Assembly (NCBI GenBank): GCA_021790715.1 | Contig: JAJYGK010000075.1 | Span: 1 to 15,993, forward strand | DNA length: 15,993 nucleotides | Direction: 5' to 3' | Source of the DNA: Chloroflexota bacterium | GTDB taxonomy: Bacteria; Chloroflexota; Limnocylindria; Limnocylindrales; CSP1-4 | Made by a program: the position numbers and the translations under genes | Shown: one piece after another, positions 7,120-14,295 of the stretch | Numbering within the stretch: the first letter of the stretch is position 1 | How the letters are laid out: each line of letters begins with the position of its first letter | The notes under the pieces: generated by a model | The model's input: only the letters and a program-made list of their open reading frames with translations | Databases searched by the model: none | Told to the model about the DNA's origin: nothing

Positions 7120-8013
7120 ATGGATCTCGGGCTGGACGGACGGGTCGCGCTCGTGCCCGGTGCGAGCCGCGGGCTCGGCAGGGCCTCCGCCCTGGAGCTG
7201 CTCCGCGAGGGCGCGTCCGTCATGCTCTCCGCCCGCGACGAGGCGGCGCTCGCCCGGGCGGCCGACGAGCTCGCCCGCGGGATCGACGAGGATGCCGCCC
7301 CCGCCGGGCTCGATCCCGTGACAGCCGACGACGCGGACATCTGGCTGGCGCCACGTCCGCGCGCGGCGGCGCACGGCCGGCTGGCGTGGACGGCCGGCGA
7401 CCTGGCCCTGCCCGACACGGGCGCCCGCCTCGTGCGCGAGACGGTCGACCGGTTCGGCCGGCTCGACGTGCTGGTGGTCAACGCCGGCGGGCCGGTCCCC
7501 GGCCCGTTCGAGTCGATCACGGAGGACGACTGGCGGCGGGCCGTCGACCTGACGTTCCTGTCGGCCGTTCGGCTCGTCCGGGCCGCGATCCCGTTCCTGC
7601 GGGACGAGCGGGTGCGACGAGCCGGCGGCGGTCGCATCGTCTTCATCGAGAGCGGCAGCGTGAAGCAGCCGGTGGACAACCTGGTCACCAGCAACTCGGT
7701 CCGCTCGGCCGTGCAGGGGCTCATGAAGACGCTCTCGATCGAGCTGGCGCCGGACGGGATCCTGGTGAACGCCGTTGGCCCCGGCCGGATCGAGACGGAT
7801 CGCGTCCGCCGGCTCGACGCGGACGCGGCCGCCCGCACGGGGCGGTCCGAGGAGGAGATCCGGGCGGAATACGTGCGCTCGATCCCGGTCGGGCGGTACG
7901 GGCTGCCGTCGGAGCTCGGGGCGGTCGTCGCGTTCCTCGCGTCGGCGCGGGCGAGCTACGTCACCGGGACGCTGATCCCCGTGGACGGCGGGCAGACCCG
8001 CTCGAACCCGTAG
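7120..8013 (+). CDS. SDR family oxidoreductase with atypical active site
   Basis: A 297-aa single-domain Rossmann protein of the short-chain dehydrogenase/reductase superfamily, of the kind often labelled 3-oxoacyl-ACP reductase-like. The dinucleotide loop is PGASRGLG (13-20), with Pro where Thr is usual. NAG is present (121-123), as are the catalytic-position Ser178 in IESGS, the post-active-site segment VNAVGPGRIETD (216-227), and the C-terminal VTGTLIPVDGG (281-291). The YxxxK catalytic pair is missing: aligned on SAVQGLMK, the positions are Ser191 and Arg195 (SNSVR). I recall a recurrent SDR subgroup with SNxxR here, so this may be a subfamily trait rather than decay. An insertion of about 30 aa (about 55-95) lies before the strand leading to NAG. 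The substrate is unknown and classical reductase activity is doubtful. The frame is intact and codon use normal. It stands alone, 172 nt before the next gene. Confidence 0.85.
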   Translation: MDLGLDGRVALVPGASRGLGRASALELLREGASVMLSARDEAALARAADELARGIDEDAAPAGLDPVTADDADIWLAPRPRAAAHGRLAWTAGDLALPDTGARLVRETVDRFGRLDVLVVNAGGPVPGPFESITEDDWRRAVDLTFLSAVRLVRAAIPFLRDERVRRAGGGRIVFIESGSVKQPVDNLVTSNSVRSAVQGLMKTLSIELAPDGILVNAVGPGRIETDRVRRLDADAAARTGRSEEEIRAEYVRSIPVGRYGLPSELGAVVAFLASARASYVTGTLIPVDGGQTRSNP

Positions 8014-8185
8014 GCGTCGGCCGGCCGGCGATCGCGGGCGACACCCTGCAGCGGGGCGCCGCCGCCGGGGACGCGGTGCCGCCACGGGCCGGCCGGGCAG
8101 GCGGCCGCCCGCTCCCCGTACCATCTGGACATCACGTCCGTCGAGCGCGTCCTCGTCGCTCACTCTGCCGGATCAGGAGTCGCCC
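8014..8185 (+). other. Intergenic region with GC-rich inverted repeats
   Basis: This 172-bp gap between the SDR and UDP-glucose-dehydrogenase-like genes contains a GCCGGCCGGC-type palindromic run just after the SDR stop and a perfect GGCGGCCGCC palindrome around 8100. Either could fold in RNA, but no U-tract follows. A possible -10 box lies at 8119-8124. Confidence 0.4.
8119..8124 (+). promoter_or_regulatory. Possible -10 box (TACCAT) for the dehydrogenase gene
   Basis: TACCAT fits TANNNT, 61 nt upstream of the GTG at 8186. No -35 is recognisable at the proper distance. It would give a leader of about 55 nt ending in the AGGAG site. Confidence 0.35.
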
Positions 8186-9490
8186 GTGCACCTCTTCCTC
8201 GTCGGCGCCGGGCCCGTGGGGCTCGTGACGGCCGTCGGCTTCGCCCGGCTCGGCCACCACGTCACCGTCGCCGACATCGATCCGTCGCGCGTCGCCGCGC
8301 TGTCGGCAGGCCGCTCCCCGATCTTCGAGCCCGGCCTGGAGGAGGCGCTGCGTGCCGAGAAGGCCGCCGGCCGCCTGGAGTTCACCGGCAACCCGGAGCC
8401 GCCGACCGGTGCCGCGTTCTCGATCGTCTGCGTGGGGACGCCCACCGACGCCTCCGGGCCGCTCTCGACGGGGCAGGTCGAGGCCGTCGTGGCCGGGCTG
8501 CTGGCATGCGCGCCGCCGGAGCACGTCGTCGCGGTGCGCTCCACCCTGCCGGTCGAAGGGCCGGATCGCCTGGCGGGTCTCGTCGCCGCGCGCCGCGGGC
8601 GGGGGCCCTGTGCCACGGTCGTGACGAACCCCGAGTTCATGCGCGAGGGCGCCGGACTGCGTGACTTCGAGGTGCCCAGCCGGGTCGTGGCCGGCTGGCT
8701 CTCGCCCGAGGACCGCGAGGCGGCGCAGGCGGTCGCGGACCTGTACGCGCCCCTCAACGCCCCGACGCTCGTCGCCGACGCGCGCTCCGTGGCCCTGATC
8801 AAGCTCGCCTCGAACGTGTTCCTCGCGACCAAGATCGCGTTCGCGAACGAGCTGGCCCGCGTCTGCGATGCGGTCGGTGCCGACGTGGACCTCGTCACCA
8901 CGGGGGTGGGGATGGACGAGCGCATCGGCAGGGCGTTCCTGAGCGCGGGACCGGGGATCGGCGGGTCCTGCCTCCCCGAGCAGGCGCTGGCGCTGCCGCT
9001 GCTCTCGAGCCGGCTGGGCGTCCCCACGCCGCTGATCGACGCGGTCAGCCGCTCGAACGTCTCGCACCAGCAGGCCGTCGTGGCCCGTCTCGGCGCGCTG
9101 CTCGGGCGACCGCTCGGCGGCGCGCGGGTCGCGCTGCTGGGGCTCGCGTTCAAGGCCGGCACGGACGACGTGCGCGAATCCCCGGCCCTGGCACTGGCGC
9201 GGGAGCTGCGTGCGGCTGGCGCGTCCGTCGTCGGGTTCGATCCCCGGGCGGGGGAGCCGGCAAGGCGGGCGGATCCGCTCCTCGAGCTGGCAGCCGGTCC
9301 CCTCGAGGCCGCGGAAGGAGCCGCGGCCGTGGTCGTCGCGACCGAGTGGGCGGAGTTCCGCGCGCTCGACTGGGCGGCGCTGCGGACCCGGATGCAGGGC
9401 GACCTCGTGTACGACACGCGCAACGTGGTCGATCGGCAGGCGGTCCGGGCTGCCGGCCTGCGGCTGGAGGTGCTCGGCCGCCGCGCCTGA
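8186..9490 (+). CDS. UDP-glucose/GDP-mannose dehydrogenase family protein (UDP-glucose 6-dehydrogenase-like)
   Basis: A 434-aa enzyme, the usual family length. Members oxidise a nucleotide sugar twice with NAD to the uronic acid, for example UDP-glucose to UDP-glucuronate for surface polysaccharide. Visible: Rossmann GAGPVG (7-12), VCVGTPTD (81-88), Thr120 in VRSTLPVEG, TNPEFMREG (147-155), IKLASN (205-210) with Lys206 and Asn210, LATKIAFANE, GPGIGGSC (255-262) with nucleophile Cys262, and the second Rossmann domain with LGLAFKAGTDDVRESP (318-333). The usual SCFPKD reads SCLPEQ, so the Asp that assists catalysis in characterised UDP-glucose dehydrogenases is Gln266 and the Lys before it is Glu265. 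The GTG at 8186 has AGGAG 6 nt upstream. The gene converges on mreC with only 9 nt between stops. The GGSC form favours UDP-glucose dehydrogenase over ManNAc dehydrogenases, which typically carry GGHC. Substrate and activity remain open. Confidence 0.88.
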   Translation: MHLFLVGAGPVGLVTAVGFARLGHHVTVADIDPSRVAALSAGRSPIFEPGLEEALRAEKAAGRLEFTGNPEPPTGAAFSIVCVGTPTDASGPLSTGQVEAVVAGLLACAPPEHVVAVRSTLPVEGPDRLAGLVAARRGRGPCATVVTNPEFMREGAGLRDFEVPSRVVAGWLSPEDREAAQAVADLYAPLNAPTLVADARSVALIKLASNVFLATKIAFANELARVCDAVGADVDLVTTGVGMDERIGRAFLSAGPGIGGSCLPEQALALPLLSSRLGVPTPLIDAVSRSNVSHQQAVVARLGALLGRPLGGARVALLGLAFKAGTDDVRESPALALARELRAAGASVVGFDPRAGEPARRADPLLELAAGPLEAAEGAAAVVVATEWAEFRALDWAALRTRMQGDLVYDTRNVVDRQAVRAAGLRLEVLGRRA

Positions 9491-9499
9491 ACGACGCGG

Positions 9500-10429
9500 C
9501 TACGGCGAAGGGCTGGGGAGCGGCAGCGACACCACCGACGGCCCCGGCGATCCGGCGGCCGGGGCGGCCGAGGCGGCCGGCAGGGGCGTCAGCCCGCCGT
9601 GGTAGTCGGTGATGACCAGCACGTACTCGAGCAGGTCGAGGTTCACGGCCGGCGCGATGTAGGCGGTCTGGACGACCGCGTTGGGGTCCCGCTGCACGTC
9701 GACGACGGTGCCGATCAGGAGCCCCTTGGGGAACGGCGACTTGATCCCGTTGCCGAGGTCGATCCCCGCCGTCACGACCGTGTCGCCGTCCGCCACCCGC
9801 TCGGTCGACGGGATGTCCTGCATGACGAGCGCGCCCCCGAGCTGGCCGATGACCTCGCCGGTCGCCCGGCTCGACTCGATCAGCCCGATCACGGTCGAGC
9901 GCGTGTCGGTGATCAGGAGCACGCGGCTGAAATCCGAACCGACCGTGACGACCGACCCGACCAGCGCGCCGCCGTCGGCGACCACGACGTCGTTGAGCTG
10001 GATGCCGCGGGCGGTGCCTGCGTCGATCGTCACCACGCGCGTGTCCTCGGAGGTCTCGCGGCTGACGACGGTCGCGGCGACCGTCTGGTGGCCGAGCGAG
10101 CTCTGCACGCCGAGCAGCGCGGTGAGCTTCTGGTTCTCGACCTTCACCTCCTGCAGCTGCTGGTTCTCGACCTGCAGCTGCTGGTTCTGCAGGCGGAGCG
10201 CGCGGTTCTCGCCCTGCAGTCGGTCGAGCTCGCCGAGCGTGCCGACCACCGCCTCCACGGCCCGGGTCGCGCCGGACAGCGGCGCCTCGAAGGGCGTCAG
10301 CACGTCGCCGACGACGACCTGCAGGTCGCGCATCGGCGCAGTCGAGCCCAGGGCGAGCAGGAAGAACCCGATCGCCAGGAGCACCGCGTAGAGGATCCCG
10401 CGCCGCCGGGCGGCGCGCGTCGAGAACAT
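9500..10429 (-). CDS. mreC: Cell shape-determining protein MreC
   Basis: A 309-aa bitopic membrane protein. MreC links the MreB cytoskeleton inside the cell to elongation peptidoglycan synthases outside. Residues 1-10 are basic, a membrane helix spans about 11-29, and a coiled coil covers about 66-108, rich in Gln/Asn/Leu with repeated NQQLQ. The two beta-barrel subdomains typical of MreC cover about 115-275: VVSRETSEDTRVVTIDAGTARG is at 121-142 and LIGTVVDVQRDPN lies near the end. A Pro/Ala/Ser tail of about 25 aa follows and is probably disordered. The ATG lies 7 nt after the mreB stop, so the two form one operon with mreB first. No mreD or penicillin-binding protein follows: a convergent gene on the other strand ends 9 nt away. 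The MreC identity is secure from context and architecture. Confidence 0.93.
   Translation of the reverse strand: MFSTRAARRRGILYAVLLAIGFFLLALGSTAPMRDLQVVVGDVLTPFEAPLSGATRAVEAVVGTLGELDRLQGENRALRLQNQQLQVENQQLQEVKVENQKLTALLGVQSSLGHQTVAATVVSRETSEDTRVVTIDAGTARGIQLNDVVVADGGALVGSVVTVGSDFSRVLLITDTRSTVIGLIESSRATGEVIGQLGGALVMQDIPSTERVADGDTVVTAGIDLGNGIKSPFPKGLLIGTVVDVQRDPNAVVQTAYIAPAVNLDLLEYVLVITDYHGGLTPLPAASAAPAAGSPGPSVVSLPLPSPSP
10151..10188 (-). repeat. 17-bp direct repeat with heptad period in mreC coiled coil
   Basis: CTGCAGCTGCTGGTTCT occurs identically at 10151-10167 and 10172-10188. The 21-bp spacing equals seven codons, one heptad, and encodes the repeated NQQLQ of the coiled coil. Confidence 0.85.
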
Positions 10430-10436
10430 GCCGACG

Positions 10437-11489
10437 TCAGCGCGGCAGCCGTACGTACGTGTCGGGGACCAGCGAGCGCTCCATCGTGTCGAGCTCCTCG
10501 AGGGCCTTGCCGGTCCCCCGCGCGACGCACGTCAGCGGGTCGTCGGCCACGTGCACCGGCATCTGCGTCGCCTCGGCGATCCGGCGGTCGAGGCCCTGCA
10601 GCAGGGCGCCGCCGCCGGCCAGCACGATCCCCTGGTCCATGATGTCGGCGACCAGCTCGGGCGGCGTCTCCTCGATCGTGTCCTTGACGATGTCGACGAT
10701 CTGCTGGACGGATCCCTCGATCGCCTCGCGCACCTGCTCGCCGCCGACCTCGACCTGGCGCGGCAGCCCGGTCAGGAGGTCGCGACCGCGGAGCGTGACG
10801 CGCAGCTCGTCCCACTCGCCGGGATAGGCGGAACCGAGGGCGATCTTGATGTCCTCGGCCGTCCGCTCGCCGACCAGCAGGTTGTACTCGCGCCGCCCGA
10901 ACCCGACGATGTCCTGGTCCATCTCGTCGCCGCCGATGCGGATGCTCCGGCTCGTGACGATGCCGCCCAGGCTGATGACGGCGACCTCGGTGGTGCCGCC
11001 GCCGATGTCCACGATCATGCTGCCCGACGGCTCGCCGACCGGCAGGCCCGCGCCGATCGCCGCCGCCATCGGCTCCTCGATCAGCCGCGCCCACCGCGCC
11101 CCGGCGTTCATCGCCGCGTCGCGGACGGCGCGCTTCTCGACCTCGGTCACGCCGGACGGCACGCCGAGCAGCATGCGCGGCCGCGGGATCAGCCCGACCC
11201 GGTCGTGCACCTTGTTCACGAACGACCGGATCATCTCGCCGGTCACGTCGAAGTCGCTGATGACGCCGTCGCGGAGCGGCCGGATCGCGATGATGTTGGC
11301 CGGCGTCCGCCCGACCATCCGCTTGGCCTCGGCACCGATCGCGAGGACCTTGCGGGTGCGGACGTCGAGCGCGACGACGCTGGGCTCGCTGATGACGATG
11401 CCGCGATCGCGGACGTGGACGAGCGTGTTGGCGGTACCGAGATCGATCCCGATGTCGCGGGAGAAGAGGCCGAAGAAGACGTCGAGCAT
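10437..11489 (-). CDS. mreB: Rod shape-determining protein MreB
   Basis: A 350-aa bacterial actin that polymerises under the membrane and guides the cell-elongation machinery. Nucleotide-binding motifs are complete: phosphate-1 IGIDLGTANT (13-22), PSGVTEVEKRAVRDAA (111-126), phosphate-2 IVDIGGGTTEVAVIS (159-173), IGGDEMD (185-191), and the adenosine loop VLAGGGALLQGL (289-300). The N-terminus MLDVFFGLFSRDIGIDLG is the normal MreB form, with a hydrophobic/amphipathic tip suited to membrane contact. The open frame continues far upstream, to 12524, but that part is out of family and antisense to nothing sensible, so ATG 11489 is chosen. Its Shine-Dalgarno is weak: only an AGGCAGG about 12 nt before. 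A TATACT box at 11577-11582 gives a leader of about 80 nt. mreC follows after 7 nt. Length and motifs are ordinary, so the protein is probably fully active. Confidence 0.97.
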   Translation of the reverse strand: MLDVFFGLFSRDIGIDLGTANTLVHVRDRGIVISEPSVVALDVRTRKVLAIGAEAKRMVGRTPANIIAIRPLRDGVISDFDVTGEMIRSFVNKVHDRVGLIPRPRMLLGVPSGVTEVEKRAVRDAAMNAGARWARLIEEPMAAAIGAGLPVGEPSGSMIVDIGGGTTEVAVISLGGIVTSRSIRIGGDEMDQDIVGFGRREYNLLVGERTAEDIKIALGSAYPGEWDELRVTLRGRDLLTGLPRQVEVGGEQVREAIEGSVQQIVDIVKDTIEETPPELVADIMDQGIVLAGGGALLQGLDRRIAEATQMPVHVADDPLTCVARGTGKALEELDTMERSLVPDTYVRLPR

Positions 11490-11576
11490 GCTCGTGGCGA
11501 ACCTGCCTGTTGTCGTGCTGGGCGAACGGCGGGCGCGCCGTGTGTGGATCGTGGCGACCGGCGCGGGTGCGCGGAG

Positions 11577-11582
11577 AGTATA
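11577..11582 (-). promoter_or_regulatory. -10 box (TATACT) for mreBC
   Basis: TATACT is the best -10 match in the window and lies in the 155-bp gap between radC and mreB. No good -35 is seen at 16-18 bp; GGTCAG a little closer is only a partial match. It would allow mreBC expression independent of radC, with a leader of about 80 nt. Confidence 0.55.
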
Positions 11583-11644
11583 CGCATCCGGTCCGACTGA
11601 CCGGGTCGTTGCGCACCGGGACCCCGCCCCACGCACGCAGACCG

Positions 11645-12367
11645 TCAGCGATCGCCGCCCGGCCGCTCGAACGCCACGCCCCGGTCGCGCAGGCTGACGA
11701 ACGCGTCGTGCCCGATCACCAGGTGGTCGAGCACCGGCACGTCGAGCAGGCGGCCCGCCGCGATCGCCTCCGCGGTGAGGTGCAGGTCGTCCGGGCTCGG
11801 CGTCGGGTCTCCCGACGGGTGGTTGTGGACGAGGATCACGCCCGCGGCAGATTGCCGGACCGCGTCGCGGAACAGCTCGCCGACGCGCACCAGGGCCGTC
11901 GACACGTTTCCCCGGTAGACCGTCTCGATCCCGAGCACCTGGTTCTTCGTGTTGAGCAGCACGACCCGCAGCTCCTCGCGCTCGAGGCGGCCCATCTGCA
12001 TGATCAGCCGGTCCGCGACGTCGCGCGGCGTGCGGACCGTGACGCGGCCGGTCGGCCAGTCGGCGAGCAGGCGCCGCCCGAGCTCGAACGCGGCGACGAG
12101 CTGGGCGGCGCGGGCGGCACCCACCCCGGGCAGCGCCTCGAGCTCGACGCGGCCCGCCGAGGAGAGGCCGGCGAGCCCGCCGTGTCTCGCGAGCGCCTCC
12201 GACGCGAGGTCGACGGCGCCGTGGCCGGCGGAGCCGCTCCCCCAGACGAGCGCGATGAGCTCGGCCGCCGTGAGGCCCCCCGGTCCCCTCGCGGCGAGGC
12301 GCTCCCTCGGGCGTTCCTCCGCGGGCAGCTCGCGGATGAGCCGCGGGCCGATCGTCGCGTGCGTCAT
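11645..12367 (-). CDS. radC: RadC family JAB/MPN-domain protein
   Basis: A 240-aa RadC (UPF0758) protein of normal length. The N-terminal part has the family's ERPRERLAARG (18-28) and a helix-hairpin-helix-like LPGVGAARAAQLVAAFELGRR (79-99) that suggests DNA binding. The C-terminal JAB/MPN+ metalloprotease-like domain carries HNHPSGDPTPSPDD (181-194) with metal ligands His181, His183 and Asp194, and Glu132 in EREELR at the expected upstream position, so the JAMM site is complete. Despite its name the family has no settled role in DNA repair and the true substrate is unknown. ATG 12367 follows GGAGG by 5 nt (12373-12377). It lies upstream of mreB in the same direction, an order also known from Bacillus-type radC-mreBCD loci, but a promoter separates it from mreB. 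Confidence 0.93.
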   Translation of the reverse strand: MTHATIGPRLIRELPAEERPRERLAARGPGGLTAAELIALVWGSGSAGHGAVDLASEALARHGGLAGLSSAGRVELEALPGVGAARAAQLVAAFELGRRLLADWPTGRVTVRTPRDVADRLIMQMGRLEREELRVVLLNTKNQVLGIETVYRGNVSTALVRVGELFRDAVRQSAAGVILVHNHPSGDPTPSPDDLHLTAEAIAAGRLLDVPVLDHLVIGHDAFVSLRDRGVAFERPGGDR

Positions 12368-12618
12368 CGGAGCCTCCAGCGGCGGGTTGGCGGCTGTCCG
12401 TCCGCCGGCCGCCGGGCCCGCCGCCGCGGGGCTGCAGGTCGCCTGCCGGCCGGGGCGGTCGGTGGTCGCGTGGCCGGTGGCGCCCCCGGACCCGGACGAC
12501 GGAGCCCGCCGATTCCTCCGCCATCCGGACCCGGGAGCTGCCGCGATCCTAGGACCCGCCGCTCATCGCCGGCTTCGCCCCGACTTGCCGGCAACTTCCG
12601 GCCGGCCGGGCGATCGCG
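12368..12618. other. Intergenic region between the CPBP protease gene and radC
   Basis: This 251-bp region has no convincing gene. It holds perfect short palindromes: TTGCCGGCAA (12585-12594), TCCTAGGA around 12550 and GCGATCGC (12610-12617) right after the protease stop, plus a CCGGCCGG run. None has a U-tract, so no clear intrinsic terminator is present. A possible -10 box for radC lies at 12546-12551. Confidence 0.45.
12546..12551 (-). promoter_or_regulatory. Possible -10 box (TAGGAT) upstream of radC
   Basis: TAGGAT fits TANNNT on the minus strand, about 180 nt upstream of the radC ATG. No -35 is seen and the leader would be long, so this is weak. Confidence 0.25.
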
Positions 12619-13623
12619 TCAGGGCCGGATCGAGGTGGAGGAGAGCAGCAGCGCGACGGAGATCGCGTTGAACGTCATGTGGCCGGCCATCGAGGCGACG
12701 ATCCCGCGCCGGGCGAACAGCCACCCGAGCACGAACCCGACCGGCAGGATCACCACGAACTGGAGGACCGCGGTCTGCACGATGTCGGCGGGGTTCGAGC
12801 CGATCACGTTGAGGATGTGCGCGGCGGCGAAGAAGAGGCTCGCCCGCACGAGCGCGGTGCGCAGCCCGAGGTCCCGCCACCACGCGGTCATCGAGAAGCC
12901 TCGGAAGAACGCCTCCTCGCCGATCGGGGCGATGATCGCGGCGGCGAGGGCCGTCTCGACTGCCCCGGGCACCGTCTGGGGGGTCGGCACGACGTCGGGC
13001 AGCTGCGCGCCGAGCAGCACGGCGAGGATGCCGGCGAAAACCTGGATGACGAAATACGCGGGGACGATCACGGCGATCCCGGTCAGGGCGTCCGCCGGGA
13101 TGCGCGCGAGGCCGCCGGGACGGGTCGGCCATCCCATCGAGGCCCAGTCCATGACGTGCGGCCGCACGACGAACAGCCAGATGCCCGCCAGGTACCCGGC
13201 CGTGGTCAGCACGATGGCGGCGAGCGCGCCAGCCGGCTGCGACCCGAGCGCCAGCGCACCGGATGCCGCGATCAGCCCGGCCACCAGCGACAGCGCCACG
13301 ATGATGAGCGCGAGGAGGATCAGGGGGGACGGGCCCCGGTACGCGGGCTCGGCGCGCGCGGCACGCGACCGGAGCTGATACCCCGCCGCGGCCGCGAGCG
13401 CGAGCACGAACGCACCGAACGCGGCCACGGACAGGACCAGGCGGCCCGCGGACCCGGGCGCGGCGACGCCGCCGGACTGGGCCGCGGCCGTCGCGGTCAG
13501 CAGGACGATGCCGGCGAACGCGAGGAGCCACGCGGCGGCGTACAGCCCTCGCGCGGGACGAGGCGTGCTGCCGGGATCGCCGGGAGGCAACGGGCCCCAG
13601 CCGGGCTCCCGGCCGGCGCTCAC
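12619..13623 (-). CDS. CPBP family intramembrane glutamic endopeptidase
   Basis: A 334-aa polytopic protein of the CPBP (Abi/CAAX-protease and bacteriocin-processing) family. All three signature motifs are present in the C-terminal half: EEAFFR (Glu236-Glu237...Arg241), FAAAH (Phe265-His269) and HMTFN (His315-Asn319). Those residues form the membrane-buried active site in characterised members. About eight hydrophobic segments are visible, starting near residues 27, 62, 98, 132, 178, 222, 283 and 305; the first 25 residues are Pro/Gly-rich and cytoplasmic-looking. GTG 13623 is chosen because GTGA overlaps the TGA of the zinc-ribbon gene, implying coupled translation, and because residues of the longer open frame upstream are Arg-rich and lie inside that gene. 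Bacterial members serve bacteriocin self-immunity, protein maturation or unknown tasks. Pairing with a zinc-ribbon membrane protein suggests that protein is a partner or substrate; this is inference. Confidence 0.88.
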   Translation of the reverse strand: MSAGREPGWGPLPPGDPGSTPRPARGLYAAAWLLAFAGIVLLTATAAAQSGGVAAPGSAGRLVLSVAAFGAFVLALAAAAGYQLRSRAARAEPAYRGPSPLILLALIIVALSLVAGLIAASGALALGSQPAGALAAIVLTTAGYLAGIWLFVVRPHVMDWASMGWPTRPGGLARIPADALTGIAVIVPAYFVIQVFAGILAVLLGAQLPDVVPTPQTVPGAVETALAAAIIAPIGEEAFFRGFSMTAWWRDLGLRTALVRASLFFAAAHILNVIGSNPADIVQTAVLQFVVILPVGFVLGWLFARRGIVASMAGHMTFNAISVALLLSSTSIRP

Positions 13624-14246
13624 GGAAGCGTCGTCGGTCCGGCCTGCTGGTCCGCGCGGAATTCGAGCGATCCGCCCGCGATGGCGGCCTGGGTCGCATC
13701 GGCGACACCGGCGCCGGCGCGCACGCCGCGGCGACCAGAGGCGGACGGTCGCGAGGCGGCGACGGGCGGCGGGACGAGGTCGGTCCCGCACCACGCGCAG
13801 ACGCTCCAGTCGAGTTCGACGCGGCGGCTGCACGAGGGGCAGAGGCGGCGAAGCTGGTTCCGGCAGGTGGGGCAGACGAGCCACTCCGCCTCGACGCGGC
13901 GATCGCAGTTCGCGCAGTGCGGCTGCGCCTCGATCTCGCGGAGCATCGCCTCCTCCGCGATCGCGCGCTCGTTCGCCTCCGCGACCGTCTCACCGGGCCG
14001 GAGCAGGCGGTAGAGCAGGAGGCCGAAGGGGAACAGGACCGGCGTGAAGAGGATGATCAGGATGGCGGCGAGGTAGGGAACGATCGGGTTTGCGGTCCGC
14101 GACTGGGCGTCGCGGAACGCCCAGTAGGCGCAGGCGAGCCAGACGAACACGATGTAGACGGCGATCGCGCGCCCGAGCAGCTGGACGTGGGAGTCGCTCA
14201 GGAACGAATTGATCGCGTCCCCGATCGGCGTGAGGATCTGGGACAT
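13620..14246 (-). CDS. Membrane protein with double zinc ribbon
   Basis: A 208-aa protein of unknown function. Residues 1-20 are polar/amphipathic, and two membrane helices lie at about 23-43 and 55-80, joined by a short polar loop. An acidic helix (about 86-107) leads to two back-to-back zinc ribbons: CxxC pairs at Cys111/114 with Cys125/128, and Cys136/139 with Cys150/153. The halves are near repeats of each other, CxxCxRRVEx(E/D)W(L/S)VCxxC. The remaining 50 residues are Ala/Gly-rich and probably disordered. The ATG at 14246 has a perfect AGGAGG, but 14 nt upstream, longer than usual; no better start is visible. TACACT at 14290-14295 is a likely -10. Its stop overlaps the GTG of the CPBP protease gene, so the two are made together. 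Zinc ribbons of this type often bind protein or nucleic acid; the role here is unknown. Confidence 0.85.
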   Translation of the reverse strand: MSQILTPIGDAINSFLSDSHVQLLGRAIAVYIVFVWLACAYWAFRDAQSRTANPIVPYLAAILIILFTPVLFPFGLLLYRLLRPGETVAEANERAIAEEAMLREIEAQPHCANCDRRVEAEWLVCPTCRNQLRRLCPSCSRRVELDWSVCAWCGTDLVPPPVAASRPSASGRRGVRAGAGVADATQAAIAGGSLEFRADQQAGPTTLP

Positions 14247-14260
14247 CTGGATGACTGTCG

Positions 14261-14266
14261 CCTCCT
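14261..14266 (-). promoter_or_regulatory. Shine-Dalgarno (AGGAGG) with long spacing
   Basis: A perfect AGGAGG lies 14 nt before the ATG at 14246, against the common 5-9 nt. No alternative ATG, GTG or TTG stands between them in frame. Confidence 0.6.
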
Positions 14267-14289
14267 GGGAAGGCCGGTGAAGCTGCCCG

Positions 14290-14295
14290 AGTGTA
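14290..14295 (-). promoter_or_regulatory. -10 box (TACACT) for the zinc-ribbon/CPBP operon
   Basis: TACACT is the same hexamer as before the gene at 1162. It lies in the 72-nt gap after the membrane protein gene and gives a leader of about 35-40 nt containing AGGAGG. No clear -35. Confidence 0.5.

Noticed and set aside
4983..8228. Plus-strand open frame of about 1081 codons
   Set aside because: Its translation is low-complexity Arg/Gly, it crosses the divergent region and the SDR gene in another frame, and it lacks any recognisable motif.
11490..12524. N-terminal extension of the MreB frame by about 345 codons
   Set aside because: The extra residues are Arg/Gly-rich, overlap radC in another frame and include a promoter; MreB proteins begin where ATG 11489 does.
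12585..12594. TTGCCGGCAA palindrome as an operator
   Set aside because: It is a perfect palindrome but only 10 bp, expected by chance in DNA of this length and composition, and is not placed at a convincing promoter.
11510..13378. Plus-strand open frame of about 622 codons
   Set aside because: It runs antisense to radC and the CPBP protease gene, both of which have intact motifs, and its own translation has none.
13624..13884. N-terminal extension of the CPBP protease frame
   Set aside because: It overlaps the zinc-ribbon gene in another frame, is Arg/Pro-rich, and the GTGA overlap at 13620-13623 gives a better start.
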